Positions 5,516 to 5,642 of a stretch of 5,642 nt of DNA are shown here, one piece after another. This stretch comes from an uncultured Clostridium sp. (GTDB lineage: Bacteria; Bacillota; Clostridia; TANB77; CAG-508), in NCBI GenBank assembly GCA_900556345.1, contig USOM01000073.1, positions 1 through 5,642 of the forward strand, given 5' to 3'. Made by a program: the position numbers and the translations under genes. Within the stretch, counting starts at the first letter, position 1; every line of letters starts with the position of its first letter. Below the pieces are notes generated by a model, which was given only the letters and a program-made list of their open reading frames with translations, had not been told where the DNA came from and did not search any database.

Positions 5516-5546
5516 AAGTATTATTATATAAAAAGGTGGTATTCAT

Positions 5547-5642
5547 ATGGATTTATTAAAGAAAAAAATATTAGAAGAAGGAATTGCTTTAAATGAAAAT
5601 ATTTTAAAAGTTGATAGTTTTTTGAACCATCAAGTTGATACA
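5547..5642 (+). CDS. xpt: Xanthine phosphoribosyltransferase, N-terminal part (cut by window edge)
   Basis: Xpt converts xanthine and PRPP into XMP in cytosolic purine salvage. Only the first 32 residues are present, beginning MDLLKKKILEEGIAL and containing LKVDSFLNHQVD at 20-31. This closely follows the N terminus of B. subtilis Xpt (LKVDSFLNHQID), where the family's signature is very distinctive. The full protein is normally about 190 residues, so most of it, including the PRPP-binding loop, lies beyond the right edge. An AAAGGTGG lies 7 bases before the ATG. It is divergent from rnr, with 139 bp between start codons. A downstream xanthine permease gene is common in relatives but cannot be seen here. 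Confidence 0.93.
   Translation, partial: MDLLKKKILEEGIALNENILKVDSFLNHQVDT

Overview
The window is AT-rich DNA (about 30% G+C by eye) with compact spacing, strong AGGAGG-type ribosome binding sites and proteins whose closest recognisable relatives are in Bacillota. This suggests a low-GC member of the Clostridia or a related gut-type Firmicutes lineage. No phage, CRISPR or defence genes are visible. All complete genes are chromosomal housekeeping or metabolic genes.

Layout, left to right. Bases 1-176 hold the 3' end of a plus-strand membrane-protein gene resembling DUF368/PopT polyprenyl-phosphate transporters, with an apparent one-base frameshift near its end. It converges at a hairpin (145-187) on a minus-strand pair: dCMP deaminase (189-662) and, upstream of it, a 2,4-diaminopentanoate-dehydrogenase-like NAD(P)-dependent enzyme (791-1840). 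A nearly perfect 36-bp inverted repeat (687-779), rich in GGGACC/GGTCCC blocks, lies between these two genes. The minus-strand pair is probably read from a near-consensus promoter at 1925-1953, whose leader can fold into a hairpin reaching the Shine-Dalgarno sequence. On the other side of a 187-bp divergent spacer is the plus-strand gene tmcAL (2028-3251), for tRNA(Met) cytidine acetate ligase. It converges on the minus-strand rnr gene for RNase R (3287-5407) across a shared bidirectional terminator that contains both stop codons. Divergent from rnr, the plus-strand xpt gene for xanthine phosphoribosyltransferase starts at 5547 and runs off the window.

Functionally, dCMP deaminase (dUMP supply for thymidylate) and Xpt (xanthine salvage) belong to nucleotide metabolism. 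TmcAL and RNase R belong to tRNA modification and RNA turnover. The DapB-like dehydrogenase stands apart, and its substrate cannot be read from sequence. I found no convincing new multi-gene system. The items most worth a second look are the inverted-repeat element, the leader hairpin that touches the Shine-Dalgarno sequence, and the frameshifted DUF368 end.
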